In this document: piece by piece, positions 23,795-38,700 of the stretch
How the letters are laid out: each line of letters opens with the position of its first letter
Numbering within the stretch: the stretch's first letter is position 1
Assembly (NCBI GenBank): GCA_003013855.2
Contig: PVNU02000127.1
Span: forward strand, 1,302,001 to 1,366,000
Source: Liriodendron chinense
Lineage: Eukaryota > Streptophyta > Magnoliopsida > Magnoliales > Magnoliaceae
Length of the DNA stretch: 64,000 nucleotides
Reading direction: 5' to 3'
Made by a program: the position numbers and the translations under genes
The notes under the pieces: generated by a model
Database searches by the model: none
What the model was told of the DNA's origin: nothing
The model's input: only the letters and a program-made list of their open reading frames with translations

Positions 23795-24235
23795 CATGGG
23801 GCCCACCTTGATGTATGTATTCTATATCCACACTGTCCACCCATTTCGCCAGATACTTTTGGCAAGAGCCCAAAAATGAACCAGATCCAAATCTCAGGTG
23901 GACCATATCACAGGAAAAAGTGGTGATTGACCATTAAAAACTTCTTGTGGGCCACAAAAGTTTTGGACCAAGCTGATATATGTTTTTTTCCCTTCATCAA
24001 GATTTATGTGACCTTATCAATAGGTTGGATAGCAAATAAACATTACCGAAATATTATGGCAGGCCCTAGGATGTTTTTAATGGTGTGGCATTCAATCACC
24101 ACTGTTTCTTATAGTATGGTCCACCTTTGATTTAGATCTGCTTAATTTTTTGGCCTATGCCCTAAAATGATCTGGCACTGCAAATGGTCCGCGTAGATAT
24201 GGAATACATACATCAAGGTGGGCCCTATGATAAGT
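23795..24235. mobile_element. Palindromic MITE-like element in the convergent spacer
   Basis: Left ATGGGGCCCACCTTGATGTA and right TACATCAAGGTGGGCCCTAT are inverted ends. The centre (GTGGGCCACAAAAGTTTTGG, AAATAAACATTACC) matches copies 2, 7 and 8. Confidence 0.72.
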
Positions 24236-26702
24236 TTCACTCATGCGGACATCACACGGCCAATAAAGGTCTATTCGCGCATGAGCGCCACCACTCCAAC
24301 ATCACCATGACTTGGAGAGTAGATGGCGTAGGAGAGCATTGAAGTCCACATTATACATCAGAGACATCTATATGAGCCCACTGGAGTCATCACGTCCATC
24401 GGCACCGCGATCAGACCGTTAGATCTTGATCAGGCCATTGGATTTTCTCACGATCATCATCTGACCATCTGGACGTCTGAGGACCACTTTTAGTTTATGA
24501 TATGCTTATTTATGTTATTTGGATACTTTGATAGTTTATTTTATATTTCAACTTATGTACGGGTTATTTTGGATTTTATAATCACCCAATGAGGTATTTT
24601 GTAAAAAATACAACAATTGGTGTTTAGATAACTATCTTAGAGGGCTATTTTATAAATTTTCACATTTTAAACTCTATTTAAGTCATTGTTTTGTAGCCTT
24701 AGAGAGGGATCATGATTTTGAGAAATAGAAAAGCTTGGAGCTTCTCCCCATGATCGTACCTTGGTGATGACATCTTTTTCCCCATTCTTCTACTTCTCTC
24801 TATTATTTTCTTCTTTCAGGTGATATCTCACCCATCTCTCTCTTATTCCTCTTATTTCCTTTTCTAATCTCTTCTATATGAAAATCATATATTCATCTTC
24901 TTCTTCTTAAATCCTTTAGCTTTCTCCACATCTTCTTATGACACTTCACATGCTATAATAAATTTTCTTCATTGAAACATCCCTTTGAATCACATAAATC
25001 TAAAAATTAGTTTTGGAAAACCCTAGAATCCAACTTTCCTTGAGAATTTCAACCCTACGGGGCTAGAAACTCCCATGGACTGATTGGTACTGATTCGTGT
25101 GAGGCCGAAAGTCTTCACTTTCACGAGATCCGAGCGTCACTTGATCCTGAATGCCCGATACTCCACGTAAGTATTTCATGGCCCTTTTCATTACAAGATT
25201 ATCCTAAATTAAACTTTTTTAGGCCATGTATAGATTGCTGAATTTACATGCTTATGATTGTGAAAATCTGATTTTGTTAATTTCCACACAAATCATCTAG
25301 ATTTAGGGTTTTATTGCATTAATCACAGTCTTGAGTGAGGCTGGGGCCACAATAATCCACTCCCATAATGAAGGGTCCAACTCCAATTCCACGGTCCCCA
25401 CAGACAATGAAAGGAGACCACATAATCCCATCCGTTGAAGTGGTGGGACCCCAACCACCAGCTGATTGGAGGAAAGACAGCACCTCAGTTGCTACTTCCA
25501 CCGGGTTTCTCATCACAGGCCGCCCATCTCTTTTAAAAATAATTAGTTCAACAAGCAAAGAAAGGCAGAAAAATGCAGTTAGTAGAAGACTAACTTTCCA
25601 GTTTAATCAAGAGAATATGACAAAAATTATCAATCTTTCACCCTACTCATGACGCCAAAGTAGCCTTCAAATTGCTGTTAAGTTCTTCTCAAGCCCATCT
25701 TGACAGCAGCATACTTGCAATTTGCAGCCCACGTCCTTAATCTAAAGGCTAGGGAAGGTAATCACAATTGCAATTTTCAAAATTGCAAGTCATTTCAATA
25801 ACGCATTCAAACAAACCCCAAAATCCAATAAATAATCAATCAAGCAGGAAATATCCAACACATGAATACCTGGGAAGTAGCACAATACTGCAAAGAATCC
25901 AAGCCCATCCCATTAAGATTAAACTACCCAGAGGTTTTCTATTCATCGCAGTGACCCAGCATTGTTTCATTTGTGAGGAGACGCCACCACATCCATGTGG
26001 CTGCACGGTCCGTGCATCCCACCTTCCATCTGGTAGGCCCCACTGTGAATGGCCCTTGGTAAGAAACCCGCAATGGAAGATACTAATGGTCCGACTAATG
26101 GATTTCTCTCCCCTTCGAATATGGACCATCAAACTTTTATATTACATTAGCAGGTCAGAGATGGGAGTGGGACAGCAAGGTTTGTCCAATCAGTTTGGTT
26201 CCTGTAAAGGGCATGATTTGGATTGACCAGCAATGCAGCCAAGTGTTTGAGTTGCGATGAACAAATACAGATTGGTTGCCTGTTAAAAACTTGAGTCTAT
26301 ACCCTTTAGTTACTACCATTTGAATTCAATTATCCAACTCTTCACACTTAGAGATTGCTGAAAGTTGAATATTATTGAATTCTACGTGTTGCATTGTATT
26401 CCCCATAATGTAAAATGGCAATATTTGGGAAATTTTCATTACCAGTTTCTCTATCTGAAAAAAAAAAAAGGTGTCAGTTACCTGTTTACTGCCGTTGTTG
26501 ACTCTCCAAACTTCTAATCAATGGGGAAGAAATCAAATCTCTGTTGCGCTCTGTGAAATGCAAACTCAAATAAAGTTGGAGGTTTTTTTTTTTTTCCCTG
26601 ATCAGCAAGTTTGAGGTAAAAAAATAGCATGATAATCTCGAATTCTGACCTACCTGACTGAGGAGACGGAATGAGTATTGATCCTGGATGACCCTCTAAA
26701 AT
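24236..26702. other. Spacer and 3' flank of the MBOAT gene
   Basis: 24480-25170 is T-rich and LTR-like in texture but has no confirmed ends. 25330-25520 and 25960-26130 are GGTCCCAC-rich interspersed repeats. 26460-26470 and 26588-26598 are homopolymer A and T runs. The MBOAT 3' UTR would begin at 26702 and run leftward. Confidence 0.35.
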
Positions 26703-26744
26703 TCACTGAAGGTTTCTCTTGGCATCTTCAATATGGAACATTAG
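26703..26744 (-). CDS. GUP1: MBOAT last exon
   Basis: The acceptor TTTTGCAG is followed by LMFHIEDAKRNLQ and TGA. The C-terminal LMFHI block matches plant homologues in place and length. Confidence 0.92.
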   Translation of the reverse strand, partial: LMFHIEDAKRNLQ

Positions 26745-29700
26745 CTGCAAAACAGTAACAATTTTACAGCTAAAACACTTTGGAGAAGATGAGAATTCAC
26801 CTCACTCCATGCAATCAAATGGAATGAAAAGCAAGTAATTCTTACCTTTGTGCCTACATAAAATGTTGTGAAGATACCACCTAGTACAGGAAGTCCTGTA
26901 GAGGGATAAAGAGTTTGCATAAACTGAGATGGTCATATGTTCGTAGAATGAGTACAAGAGATGTGGTCTTAAGCAAATACCATCCTTGTGTAGCAAACTC
27001 GAAATCAACCAATTTATGCCCGATGGTCCCATAACGTAACCAACAAGGTTGGCCACCTGCAGAAGAGACAGCATTGACAATAAGTAACAAGAGGCATTCC
27101 ACCCACACAGCTGATTCATGTGAAGTCTTTCCAGCTTAAAAGCATGATGTTGATGCAAAATATGAATCATCTTTGAAATGCAGAAGTTGATGTTTGGGGC
27201 AGCACAGGAAAAGTATTAGCATTAAGCACAGCTCTCCAACTTTTCAACCCCAAGTGACAAGTGAGGTATGAACAGAGAGGGTTAGGAACATATTTCACTA
27301 GCATTTTGGCACCATCCTACCACGTTGACCTGGGGAACAGGGAACTCCCATACGTGCCCAAATAGAATTTCTTCTCTTTAAAGAGTAGTGATATAGAACT
27401 GGTTTTAGGTTGGCTCAACATACAACCTATCTCATGTATGGGACATCTGAGCTGTTTGAAATGTGGGCCCCACCGTGATGAGCACCTTGAACAAAAACAG
27501 GTCAGTGCATTCATCAGGATGGTTATACATGTTAAGCTAATCTACAACCAGTTGTATGAGACCATTCCTCATCTTGAAATTCTAAATAATTTCAGGTTCC
27601 TGGTTTATGCAGCCTAATAGCCCCTACTCTACATCAACGCCTTGTGCTGCTCTTGGACCCATGGCAAAGCCTCCCGGGGCATATGTGGGACCCCAGGGGC
27701 TGATTAGGAAAAAAACCCTTGGCTGTCGCTCCACAAACTATTAATTGGGATAGTGACCACAATGGGATCAGAGGGCTCTAACAAGGTCTGACCCTTCCTG
27801 GACTGGGGAAGCATCTGTTTCAAAAAATGTTTCATCTGTTTCAAAAATGGTTTCAAGTAAAAGACAGGTAGGAAGTGGGAGTGGGAGTGCAACTCCATAG
27901 CATGATTTGAAGCAAGAGCAGCACCTAGTCAGAAGGATCATGCAACTAAATGTCAACCACTAGAGCAAGCAAATTTTTTTTTTTTCTTGATTAAAACCTA
28001 TGATATTATGAATAACAGCCTCTGAAAGCTGTCTCATTGGCTTGGGCTGAGCGCACCTTCTGTTCGACAGTTTGCATCTGATCCAAGGGTAGAATTGGTT
28101 TTCTTAGGTTAATCTAGAGGTTAGAGAACATAAATCAAGCAGAAACTGAATTAAAACATGACATCAAAATATAACAGAGACTGTTAATAAGCATTGAAAG
28201 TTGCAGAAATTCCAGGCTTATAAGCAACTAAAAGTCCATCAATGTAAACTGCTAAAACATCAACAAAAAGACATACCATGAGGCTTGTAATTGTAATAGC
28301 ACCTGTAACTGCACCAAGTTCACGAAGAATGAACTCACGGATGGCACTCTTAGCCTGATCATAAAATACAAGTTTAGAATTTAAAAACACTAAAATCAGA
28401 TATGAGGATACCACTACTGTGCACAGGAAAACAAGCGTCGGTCCATTTTGAAGAAGCATGTATGACATATTATTAATATACATGTAGAAATTTCTTAAAA
28501 GGGAGGGCTCGGGCCTAAAATGTTGGCCCGTTTCAGGTTCAGATCAGGCTCAAGCTCAGGCCTCGCAATTTCAAGTTGTGCTCCTGTTGAGACCTAGCTT
28601 AGGCGTGACCTGTTGACATTCCTACCACTTATACCAATTCAGTATCCAAGGATACCTGCACATATCCTTGGACGAGGACCATGTCATTCCTTATTTTAAA
28701 TAGGTTTCTCATAAAGAAAGAGGCACTTATTTTTTGCCTCAATGGTATTTTTCTCCACAAGAACCATTAGGAATATCCATCCAAAATACTCAACAGCCTT
28801 TTTTTTTAGAAGATGACAGTTTCGTTAAATTGTGAAAGAGGAAAACAACAATACAGGAAGCAGCCATGGACGGTGACAGGATTGGGGCTAAAAGCTGAAC
28901 TCCAAGATCAGAAAGAAGTCCACGGAGCCAGACAACTTCACTGCATGTAGCAGACATCACACGGTACTCAGACTTCGTGCTGGACTTTGAGACCGTTGGT
29001 TGCTTCTTGCACTTCCACGAGATAAGCGAGGAATCAAGAAATACGCAATACCCAGTGGTGGACCGGCAGGTAACTGCACACCCCGCCCAATCGGCATCGG
29101 AAGAGGCCTAAAGCTTTAAAGGAGCAGTGGAAGAGAAAAACAGAGATCGGTCCACCGTCCCACATATATACCAAATGATATGAAGAACGGCAATCATATA
29201 TAAGGTTCAGGGCGCCGAGATGAATTGATTAACAACTTCAACAACATATGCAATGTTGGGACGAGTCATTGTCAAATATACCAAACTACCCACTAATCGA
29301 CGATAAAGTGTAGGGTGCTCCAGTAAGTCCCAATCACCCCAACCATAATGAACATTCAGTTCATTGGGAGTTTGACAGGATTTCTGATCCGTCAATTGAG
29401 CCATAGCAATGAGGTCCTGAGCATATTTACGTTCACTTACAAGAATCCCACATTTGGAGTGCGAGAATTCAAGTCCCAAGAACTAGGTGAGGGAACCCAA
29501 GTCCTTCATTTTGAAGGAAGAGGAGAGAACCTTTTGAAGCTCGGTAATCCCGACAAAATCACTACCAGTCAATATCAGATTGCCACATAAACCAAAACAA
29601 TAACAAGACCCCCAGAGATAGTGCGGAAAATAAAAATGGATCGCAACCACTCTAAGAAAAACTAGCATCAACAACTACATCATGGAACCGCTGAAACCAG

Positions 29701-32700
29701 GCACGCGGAGATTGCTTGAGACCGTACAGAGCCTTCTTTAGACCGCAAACCATATCACCAGGACTAGTATTAGACCCTGGAGGTGATTTCATATACACCG
29801 TCTCTTGAAGGTCGCCATGAAGAAAGGCATTCTTCACATCCTTCTGAAAAATGGGCCAAGCACGAATAGATACAAGGACAAGAAGGGTGCGAACAGTCTC
29901 CATTTTGGCTACAGGAGCAAACGTCTCATCATAATCTATGTCATATTCTTGTTTGTACGCTTGGGCGACTAGCCTTACCTTGTACCTATCCAGGAAGCCA
30001 TTGGATTTTAGCTTGATGGAATACACCCATTTACTTCCAATCAGTTGTTGGTCTGGAGGACACGGGATCAGTTCCCAGATACAGTTCTCATCTAAAGCAC
30101 AAAGCTCCTCTGCCATAGCACCCCTCCAACAACTCTAAGCAACAGCCTGGGAGTAAGACGTGGGAATGGAAATGGAGTCCAAAGTGGAAGTCATAACAGG
30201 CATAAAATAAATGAGCCGATCAAGAGCTCTATGAGGCATGTAACAAAAGAGGATCCAGATCAACAGCAAGAGTGGCGGTGGATGTGGGCAAAGGAGGAGG
30301 AGCACGTGGCTGGCGAGTATAAACCTGCAAGGGGCAAGACGCTATGCTAGATGCAGATGGTATGTCAGGAAAAAAAGTAAAGCAAGGTGATGGAGACGTC
30401 GAGGCAGAAGTAACAGACTTCGTATGGAACAGAACATGTTCAAGAAAAATAACATTACAAGATACCCATAACCGACGAGCAACGGGATCATAGCACCGAA
30501 AACCTTTCCATGTCTCTCTAAAGCCCAAATACATGCATCTAACGGATCTAGGGGAAAGTTTATGTCATTCACGGTTGGCAAGATGAACATAACAAAGACA
30601 TTAAAAGACCTGAAAATTTAAATAATCAAGAAGAAAACCATACAATACAAAGTAGGAGAAGTTTAATCCAGAAGTTTAGTAGGCATGCAATTGATTAAAC
30701 AGATTGAGTGCAACATGGCTTCAACCCAAGTGGAGCGGGGAACAACCATATCAGTCATTAAAGTGTTCGCAGTCTCAACTATGTGCTGATTTTTCCGCTC
30801 GGCTACCCCATTCTATTGAGGAGTGTCAGAACAAGCCCTCTAATGGATAATCCCATAGTCCTTAAGATAAGCACTAAAACCCAGGGAGACATACTCTCCT
30901 CCTGAGTCGGAACGTAGAGTCCGAATCTTGATCCCGAATTGGGTGTCAACCATAGAAGCAAATTGTTTGAAAATACCAAAAACTTAGGATTTGGAGTGCA
31001 TAAAATAGATCCATGTATAGCGAGTGAAATCAATACAAAGTCTTGCAGGAACATGAAGAAGCGTGCACATGCACGCATAAGCGGAAACCATCACGTCCTC
31101 AACCATGTCCTCCACGACCACGAGAAAAACGACCACCACGCCCGCGGTCACCATCTCGACCTCTACCACAACCAGTTGAGCCAAAGTCACAACCTGGAAT
31201 AGAAAAAGATGCTTGGCATCCACGAAGAGTAGGAGGTCGATCCACGGCAACATGAGCCGACCACTCTGGAGGCAGGAGGGAATGAGAGGGAAGCGCAAAA
31301 GTGGAAGCCCGCTGACACATAGCATAGACAGTCATCAACGGTGGGAGAGGATCTTGCACAACAACTTGATCCCGAACACTGTAATAGTCGGAGTTCAGGC
31401 CGGCTAAGAATTGCATGATGCGAGTATCATCGCGCTGCTTCCGGGAATGTTCATGATCATCTTTACACTTGGAGGGAATGGGTTGATAGATATCAAGTTC
31501 ATCCCACATGCCTCGTAAAGTCAAATAATAATCCTTTAATGATCTTAGACTCTTATTGAAACTGACCAATATCTAAAATAAGTTGAAACACTCTTGAGAA
31601 ATTTTGAGCCTCAGAAAACATATCATAAAGAGTATCCCAAATGCTCTTAGTTGTGGATAGAAACATAACAGAGGTATTCACGGAAGGCTCCACACTGTTC
31701 AACAACCAAGCGATAACTTGATAACTTTCCTTCATCCACATCTCATAACCGGCATCCGAAGTGCTTGGAGAATCATCCAATATGTAAGATAATTTTTCAC
31801 GAGAGCCCACGAATACTTTACAAATTGGGCCCATTGAAGATAGTTGCTCCCATTCAACTTAATGGAGGTGATTTAAAGTGGGGTGGATTCAAGTGAACCC
31901 ACGCCAAGAGCAGAGGACCATTTGTCTTCCATAAGGATGGTGGGTTCCAAGTAAAAAAAAAAATCGACCAAGTCTCTATCACACAATCCTCCAAGGGAAT
32001 GAGATACAAGCCCCAAACAATAAGAAATCTTCGAACATAGCACTCAGATCTAACGCAAAAATAAGAAAAACAGCATGGCCGCACCTCCATTTGGGGTTCA
32101 AAACCACGCAAATCTCAACGCTAGCTCAAAACTCCTCCATGGTTAGCTTAGGGGAAGGATTTGGGTCTATCTTGAGGAAAGAAACTGAAGAAAAACTTAC
32201 CGATTTGAGAAAATTTGAAGAAAATCTTATTGGTGGCCCGACTTCTAAATCTCTCTATTTCAACCAAAACACCATCAAATAAGCTCCCAAAAATTCTCAA
32301 AAAATCATAACAAATCCTCTAAGATCAAAATCTATCAAACCCCTAAACTTTCGGCTCAAACGGGGTCCATGTGGCCATACAATGCTGACGTCAGCCGTAC
32401 GGCTGCTGACATGACGCCGATTAACTTGTCTGATGCGGAAGGGTCTAGTCTTGGCTCTAATACCAAGTAGAAGTTGAAAGGAAGATTAAGGTATGGAGGA
32501 GAGGGGAGAGGAGAGGAAGAGAAAAGAAGAGTTTGGGAGAATATTGTGTTGTGGGTTTCTAGCCCTAACACTAACACTTTATTATAATAAAGATGCAAAG
32601 TCCTACAGAAACATGAAGAAACATGCACATGCACCAATACAACAAGCAAACAATATAGTCTCTACAGATCCCACGTCGCTTTGGTTATATGATGTGGGGT

Positions 32701-35700
32701 TAGCCCAATAGCAATCGACTTGTCTACGGAGTCGAGGATCCAAGTGATGATTCTGTCATTCTTCATGTCCCAATCGGCCATTTGCTCCAAATCGGTGGAA
32801 GGGGTCGTAACTAACCCATCAATCAGTCCCCATAAGCCACGACCCTTGAGAAAACTCTAGAAGTCGATCGACCATAGACCGTAGTTGGTTCCGTCAAAAC
32901 TACACCGGGAGGCATCACCCCGAGAATGTTCTCTATCCATAATCGTAAAAAAGGCGAGTATTGACCAAGGAGATCACCAAACTGAGAAGAAAATCTGAAA
33001 GTAGCAAAAAAATACCAGAAGGGAGAGGTCCAAAGTGGCAGACGGAGTTTGCTATCGGCAGTAGAGCACAATCCATGCACAAAAATAGAGATTTGAAACT
33101 GTCGGAGATAAGAGGGGTGCCGAATCTCGTCGGATCTGAGATGGGAGCTGCCAGAGATGGCCAGAATCACTGTTGCATCACCAGAGATGAGGACCATAGC
33201 CTGAACCGAGGGAAAACTGAACGGAGGAGACGCAGACTGTCTTCAATCGGAAAAAAAGGCATCGAGAACAATTGCGGCTGCAGAAATCGGAAAAGGGGGC
33301 CGTGGAGTCGCCAGTATGAAGAGGAGTCGCCAGAAAAGAGAAATCCGGGCCGGAATCGAGGAACAAACGGATTTCGGGGCTGAATAGATGCTGCTGCAGG
33401 TGCGTGGCTGAATCTGCAAGATTCAGATCTGAGTCTTCAAATCAGAAGAATGGGTGGAAAAAAAACAAGGGCTTCGATCAGTTGGCTTTAATACCATGAC
33501 AACCATGATAGTTTCCATGGAGAATCAGATGCACAAGACCTCACACAAGACAAGGTTGAAGAGTTTCTATCCAACCCTCAAAGAAAAGAATGAAATATAT
33601 AAATCGCAGCCAAATTACAGGAATACCCCTTTATCCACATAATAGCCTAACATAGGCCAGGGGCAAAACAGGAAAACAGAAAAACAAACATACAATATAC
33701 ATGACTCAACAGTGCGATGGCTATACACCAATAATTTGAGAAATATGAGCTTCTATTTTCTAATGTCTGTTGGTTGGAGACCCCTTCGTCCTTCGTAGTT
33801 CCCTTTCTTTTAAATGATAATCTTTCCCAAAAAAAAAAAAAAGGAATTACCTTAAGTGCACTGACAGGTTAATCATGTTAACAATGGAAGATACATCAAT
33901 TAGCACAGGCATTACCTTAAGTGCACTGACAGCTGACTTCACTATCATTTCAGGGATAAAAAATAAACATGTTAACCACGCCCATGAAAGAAGCCTCCTG
34001 CGCCATAGCAAATAAACCATCACGTGAGGACTGGAAGAGCACCACAAAATCTGGTGCACCTAAAATTAAAAGGAATAATTACTACTTCAAGTTACAAAAT
34101 ATATACAGGGAGCAAAAGGAGAAAAGTTAGGTGCCAGCAGTACCATTCTAAATCATGCCATACTGCTACAAATGTGAAGATGACCCAAACATTGAGTAGC
34201 TTTTTCTGAGAACCCCCAAGAGGAATGTACATGTACCTAGAAATAATAAATGGCTTTTTTAGTACATGATACTCTTCTTAAAGAAATTTAAAGCGAGGAA
34301 TTAGATGATCTTCAACCCAATGAAATGTTCAGTATACTTGGGTTTTCAGTTGTAGAAGTGGGGCCCATGGTTCAGTGATCTAGACTGTAGGCCCCACCAT
34401 GAATGGACACTTGTGCCAAAGTCTCCTCCATAAGACAACCCTTAACCTTTCAATTGCAGCCTGAAAACAAATGGTCGAGGAGGAAAATGCAGCAAGATCC
34501 ATATTCAACTGGAAAAAAAAAAAAAAAACTCAGGATTCGTGTTTATGATTTTACAATCTGGGATTTTTGAGGGCATGGTCCATCGAAGGTGGGGCCCAAC
34601 AAGACAAAGGTCAGCATCACTGAGCCATGGGATCTGCACTTAGAAACTGACATGCTGAGTATACTCTGTATACTCTGTATATCTTCAGCTCAAGGATCAC
34701 TCAAGAAAAGTACCCCACGTAAACGCTAGCTAAGAATATAGCATGAAAGCTGCACCTGACAAGCCATTTGTTGAAAGAAGCATGCCAATTTTTCCAGAAG
34801 CTTTCCAAGTCATAGCAGTTGTTGATGCACCTAGCCATATTCTCAGGAACATCAACACCTCCTACCTGCAATCAAGGCCCAAGTAAAAAAGACAAAGCTC
34901 TTAAATGAATGAAATTTGCTACTGTGTCCCTCTTCATATAATGGTTATTTCCTATGAGCTAAAAGGTCTTCTATGTAGAACTAGAGGCAACAAGGAAATA
35001 TTTTAAAGCATCCTACATATGATCTTCATTATTTCTTTTCAAATAGATGGATCAGAGTGGCGCAATTAGATGCAACATGAGGTGTTCCAAGGATTAGGAT
35101 GTGGCCAGACTAGGAATGCTAGAATAAAGGATGAGGACATCCAACACAGCCTAACGGTAGTCCAATAGGAGAAAATGATGGAGAGAGGAATAAGATTGTT
35201 TGGCCATGTGCCACAAAAGCTGGAGACAGCACTAATAAGAAAGAGAATTTTGATTAGGGCCAAAGGGCCTGAAAGAAGAATGAGGAAAAGACCTAAATGG
35301 GCTTGGCTTGAGATGGTGAGAAGGGATATGAAGGCCTGTAGGCTTACCGAGATAGTGTTAGGAATGATAGGCAAAATAGGATTCCTGAAGCCAACCACAA
35401 ACAGTCGGGACAAAGCAATGATGATGATGATGATAATGATGATGATTCCTTTTCAATATGATGAACCCCACTACACAGATCCTACAAAAGAACATTTAAA
35501 TACTCATCCTGGGGTGAACCTATAGGGATCCATATCCGCTCCTGTGTAAATCCTACAAACGAAGATCCAGGAACAAAGCTTAAAAGATTCTACAGAAGAT
35601 ATCTAAATCCCCATCTTGGAGTAATCCCAGTTATCAGTTTTGCTGAGAACCAGTCTTCCATCTCAGATTCTCAATCCCATTTTGTGCAACCCAGGATCCT

Positions 35701-38700
35701 AAAACCCTAACTCGAATCCTAATTCTTTAAAGAGAACAATAGGCATACGCTTCCGTTCTTTTTGCTGCATAGATAAAACGGTGAGGAATTGATGCGGACA
35801 TCAGTGGTGCACCCTTTAGAGTGTACCAGAGGAGGCGACGTCGCAGATTGAGTGTTGGAGCAGACAAGTTGATGTAGATGTACGTCGGGCCCATTGGGCC
35901 CATTTTCTGACGCATTACGAGTACGCGAGCTGCAGGATCGCGCAGGAGCATCATGACCGCTGGACCATGGAGCGGATTTACGTTTAGGCGCTTTTCTGTT
36001 TATTTCCTTGTTTCTAGGCCCTTTAGTGTCGTTATTTACTTTAGGCGTTTTTATGTTGTTTCTTTGGTTTTCAGGCACTTTAGTGCACTTTTTATTTTCT
36101 TAGCTTATATATACTGTAAGGAACCCTATTTCGAGATATTGAATGAATAGAAAATTCGTGAGTTTCTTCCTTTTTGTTTAAGAGATTAGGGTTTCAGGAT
36201 TGACCCTTGGGTGTTGAGGATTCCACCCCGGAGTTTTCATTTTCTCTTCTCCATTTCTTCAAGGTACGAGGAAAGGTAAGCTTCTTTTAATTCCTAATTC
36301 ATACTTCATGAGAACCCATTGCTTTTCGACATTCTTCGTCCTTTTCTGAACCCCCCCCCCCCCCCCCCCCCCCCCTTCCTTTTTTGGTACGATCGAAGAG
36401 AGGGATGCCTAGCCATGAGAACCGGATCCAAACTTGACTGTGGACTGGTCTATGCTAGATATGGGATATCCTCATATCCCTAGATCCTCCCTGTTTTACG
36501 ATTTTACATGGTTTTATGCTAAGGGGCATGATCCGGATGGATGGATCTCATCTTTGTGTTGCGACTTACTAGTTTCCTCTGATTGAAAGTAGTTAGTTTC
36601 GTAATTTTATTATTTGAATATCTTCCAACTGAATATACATGCATCTAGGATTAGGTCATCGCATGCCCCTGCATCAATTTTGGTATCAGAGAACAAGGTT
36701 CCTAGCGTAGGTCAGTTTACCCAAAATTTCCCTTTTCGGTGATTTTTTTTTCAAAGGAACCGAATATCCCGCGTCCGACTCTGCGTAAGGGTCATAGTTT
36801 GTTAAGTCTAGTTAGCCTTTTTTTTCTAGATTTTGTTGAGTCCTCATATAGATCTAGGCCATATAGGATAGCTTGCATTGCATTGAACTAGGATAGTCAA
36901 AACTGCATTTAGATGTTTACCTTTTTACACCTTTGCGCACCTAGATCTAGGGCCTTTCACATATCACTCCTGGTGTATGCCCACGCACACTGGTCGTGGG
37001 TTTGGTCTTCATAATACTACGGACTCTAATCAAATTACCAAAGCTCTGGAGGGTATAATTAAGAGAATTGATCAACAGTTTCAGACCTTGAGAGGTGAGA
37101 TCGCACAGCAGTTTGAGCATCAGGATGATAGGTTCACAAGTTTAGAGGAGAGGGTCACGCGCTTAGAGGATGGCATCCAGACCACCACTTTAGATGGTCC
37201 CCAGGCAACCCCCGACACTGGGGCAGTCGATCAGTCCCAAGTTGTGGACCCTGATCCGCCTAGGGATAGTTTGGGCACAGGTCAGGCTCGTGGGCCTGGC
37301 AATGGACACGATGGGGCTCATCATCAGTCACCCCCACAGATTTGTGATCTTGTTTTCCCCGCCCAGTGGGAGGGCCATGGTGGGGTGCGATATCCGCAAC
37401 CTCAGAGATACCATGAGCAGGACCCTGTTATTAGGGTCATGAAGGGCATCAAGGTTGACGCTCCTAGTTTTGATGGGAGACTGGACCCCAAAGTTTTTTT
37501 CCGATTGGCTAGCAGACATAGATCACTTCTTTCAGTGGCACGGTCTGCCAGACCCACAGCGGGTCGGATTTGCCAAGATGAAGTTGGTGGGCCAGGCAAA
37601 ACTACATTGGAGAAATGTGGAGCGTCGCCGCGAGCGATCTAGAGAGGGGCCAGTTCTCTTTTGGATTGAAATAAAAGAGCTGTTGCGAGAAAAGTATGTT
37701 CCCCTTTCTTATAAGCAGAGGCTGTTGGATCAATGGCACACTTTGCGCCAAGGATCCATGACGGTAACGGAATACATCGCCAAGTTCGATGAATACATAA
37801 TGAGGTGCGATGTAGATGAGGACCCTGCTGTGGTTCTCTCCCGTTTCCGTATGGGCCTCAGGTTTGATCTCCAGCGTGAGCTCATGCCTCATATGGTCAC
37901 CAACTTAGAGCACGCTTATCAGATGGTGCAGGAATTGGAGCGCTATGTGCGCCAATCTCCTGCTAGAGGGTTTGAGATTCGATCTACTGTGCCTAGAGTA
38001 GCCCCGCAGGGAGCGAGACCTCAGGTCAGAAATCAACCCTGAGCTCAACCTGGTACCTAACCAGTCAATAGAAATAGAGGTAACAATGTGGCTGGACCAA
38101 GTACTAGGACTGCGATGCTAGGGCAGTGCTAGTGCTGTGGTGGCATGGGTCACACTGCCACAGAGTGTTCAAATAGGGGTAAGCGTATTGCCTTTGTTTC
38201 TAAAAACTCTACATAAGAAGAAGTGGCATATGAAGTTGATAGTGACCAGAATGATGAGGAAATCATCGTCCAATCCCTTGAGCCGGCTAGTGACGCCGAG
38301 GATGATACTGTGGAGACTACCCCACTTGCTGTGGTGAGATGCGCTTTGGCTCAGGTGAAGGAAAATGAGGATTGGCGCAGAACCGCCATCTTCCACAGTT
38401 ACGCCAAGTGTGGAGATAAGAGCTGCAAAGTGATTATAGTCAGCGGGAGCTGTGAGAATTAGTTTCTCCAAGTACTTTGAGTCGCCTAGGGTTGAAGCCA
38501 GTCCCTCACCCCAACCCATACCGAGTTTCTTGGGTTAATGCGACATCCCTTCCTGTGACTCAGCGATGCCTTGTGCCAATTGAATTCGGACCATACAAGG
38601 ACAAGTTGTGATGTGATGTGGTCACGACGGACGTTGGCCATATCATTTTGGGAAGGCCATGGCTCTTTGACAAAGATGTCACAATATTTGGGCGTACGAA

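Noticed and set aside
23655..23879. Short frames around 23.5-23.9 kb
   Set aside because: They overlap the left end of the MITE at 23795 and have no coding signal.
32961..33383. 140-codon frame on the + strand
   Set aside because: It lies in the leader of the - strand copia-type element, has no domain, and is antisense to the element.
35719..36078. Frames on the - strand of the LTRs (also at 41708-42140 and 49436-49745)
   Set aside because: The same frame recurs in all three LTR copies only because the LTRs are homologous; there is no evidence that it encodes protein.
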